DNA from: JBIOWF01 sp044868295 | Lineage (GTDB): Bacteria; Actinomycetota; Actinomycetes; Streptosporangiales; Streptosporangiaceae | Reading direction: 5' to 3' | Length of the DNA stretch: 5,566 nucleotides | Assembly (NCBI GenBank): GCA_044868295.1 | Contig: JBIOWF010000334.1 | Location: forward strand, 1 to 5,566 | Shown: positions 5,247-5,566 of the stretch, piece by piece | Layout of the letters: every line of letters begins with the position of its first letter | Position numbering within the stretch: the first letter of the stretch is position 1 | Translations under genes and position numbers: made by a program | Notes under the pieces: generated by a model | Database searches by the model: none | Seen by the model: the letters and a program-made list of their open reading frames with translations, nothing else | Told to the model about the DNA's origin: nothing

Positions 5247-5382
5247 CTGGGGATCCCGCCTGTCCTTCTCAAGAATCGAAGATCACTCTACCTGAAGGGC
5301 AAATTGTGGACCAAGCGCCTTCATCTTTGACAAGATCGGATAGATCAGCAAAGTCGCACACGTAGCGCAATTTGGGTGGCTC
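5247..5382. other. AT-rich divergent intergenic region with inverted repeat
   Basis: Positions 5271-5370 are 47% GC by count, much lower than the flanking genes. The region holds the candidate methyltransferase promoter and a TTGACA (5327-5332, plus strand) that could be a -35 box for the downstream gene. Only a poor -10 (CAAAGT, 5349-5354) follows. A 7-bp inverted repeat, CAAATTG (5300-5306) and CAATTTG (5368-5374), has one arm inside the methyltransferase promoter and the other next to the ribosome site of the downstream gene. Confidence 0.5.
5285..5314 (-). promoter_or_regulatory. Possible promoter of the methyltransferase gene
   Basis: On the minus strand, TTGGTC (5314-5309) is followed after 18 bases by TAGAGT (5290-5285), a good TAnnnT-type -10 box. 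The predicted transcript start would be about 30 bases before the ATG. The -35 box is weak, so this is a suggestion only. Confidence 0.35.
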
Positions 5383-5566
5383 ATGGACATCACCGTCAAC
5401 GGCAAGCCGGTCTCCGTCGACGCCGCCGTGGACGGCACTCTGGTGGATCTGCTGCGGGACTCGCTCGACCTGACGGGGGCCAAGCTCGCCTGCGGCACGG
5501 GGGTCTGCGGCTCCTGCACCGTCCTGGTGGGAGGCGCACCCGCCCTCGGCTGCCTGGCACTGCCGA
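5383..5566 (+). CDS. [2Fe-2S] small subunit of a molybdenum hydroxylase (XDH / CO-dehydrogenase type), 5' part only
   Basis: Only the first 61 codons are present; the gene runs off the window. It begins MDITVNGKPVSVDAAVDGTL, typical of the plant-ferredoxin-like domain of CoxS/XdhC/QorS-type small subunits. The cluster-binding cysteines are C37, C42 and C45 (CGTGVCGSC) and C57, giving the C-x4-C-x2-C-x11-C pattern. Such subunits pass electrons from a molybdopterin-containing large subunit to a second [2Fe-2S] cluster and FAD. The second, helical [2Fe-2S]-binding domain and the partner subunits would lie downstream, outside view. The substrate (purine, aldehyde, CO or other) cannot be told from this part. 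The start is ATG 5383 with GGGTGG at 5374-5379, a weak and close ribosome site. Confidence 0.88.
   Translation, partial: MDITVNGKPVSVDAAVDGTLVDLLRDSLDLTGAKLACGTGVCGSCTVLVGGAPALGCLALP

Overview
This is high-GC DNA with tightly packed, translationally coupled genes. It carries a LytTR response regulator, an MctC/ActP-like symporter and an S-adenosyl methyltransferase of the PF04672 (former DUF574) family. That family is strongly associated with filamentous actinomycetes, so I infer an actinobacterium, probably of the Streptomyces / Streptosporangiaceae / Thermomonosporaceae type. Exact taxonomy cannot be read from the window.

Layout. (1) Positions 1-127 are the right end of an IS200/IS605-family (IS608-like) element. 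It includes the 3' part of a TnpB-associated omegaRNA and the transposase-recognised end hairpin. The element ends only 35 nt before the next gene, so the omegaRNA guide would be read from that gene's leader. (2) Positions 163-2911 form a three-gene operon in which neighbouring genes overlap or nearly touch. It encodes a LytTR response regulator, a small DUF485-like two-helix membrane protein, and a sodium:solute (SSS) carboxylate symporter. The expected design is a signal-controlled uptake module for a small organic acid, but its histidine kinase is not in view. The regulator/DUF485 junction carries an imperfect 34-bp tandem duplication that creates a 13-codon mini-ORF. (3) Positions 2912-3061 hold hairpins that probably end the operon. 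(4) Positions 3062-4273 encode an SGNH/GDSL-type hydrolase, followed by the convergent methyltransferase gene (5246-4419). (5) The convergent 3' junction is present in three tandem copies of about 75 bp, each holding the last codons of both genes. A hairpin in two copies shows a compensatory base-pair change. (6) A comparatively AT-rich intergenic region (5247-5382) separates the methyltransferase from the start of a [2Fe-2S] small subunit of a molybdenum hydroxylase (xanthine dehydrogenase / CO dehydrogenase type), which runs off the window.

Most genes belong to recognised families. I see no clearly undescribed multi-gene system. The most noteworthy signals are the omegaRNA-bearing insertion end at the regulator's start, the two independent tandem duplications of gene-gene junctions, and the compensatory hairpin change. 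No gap between genes exceeds about 150 bases.
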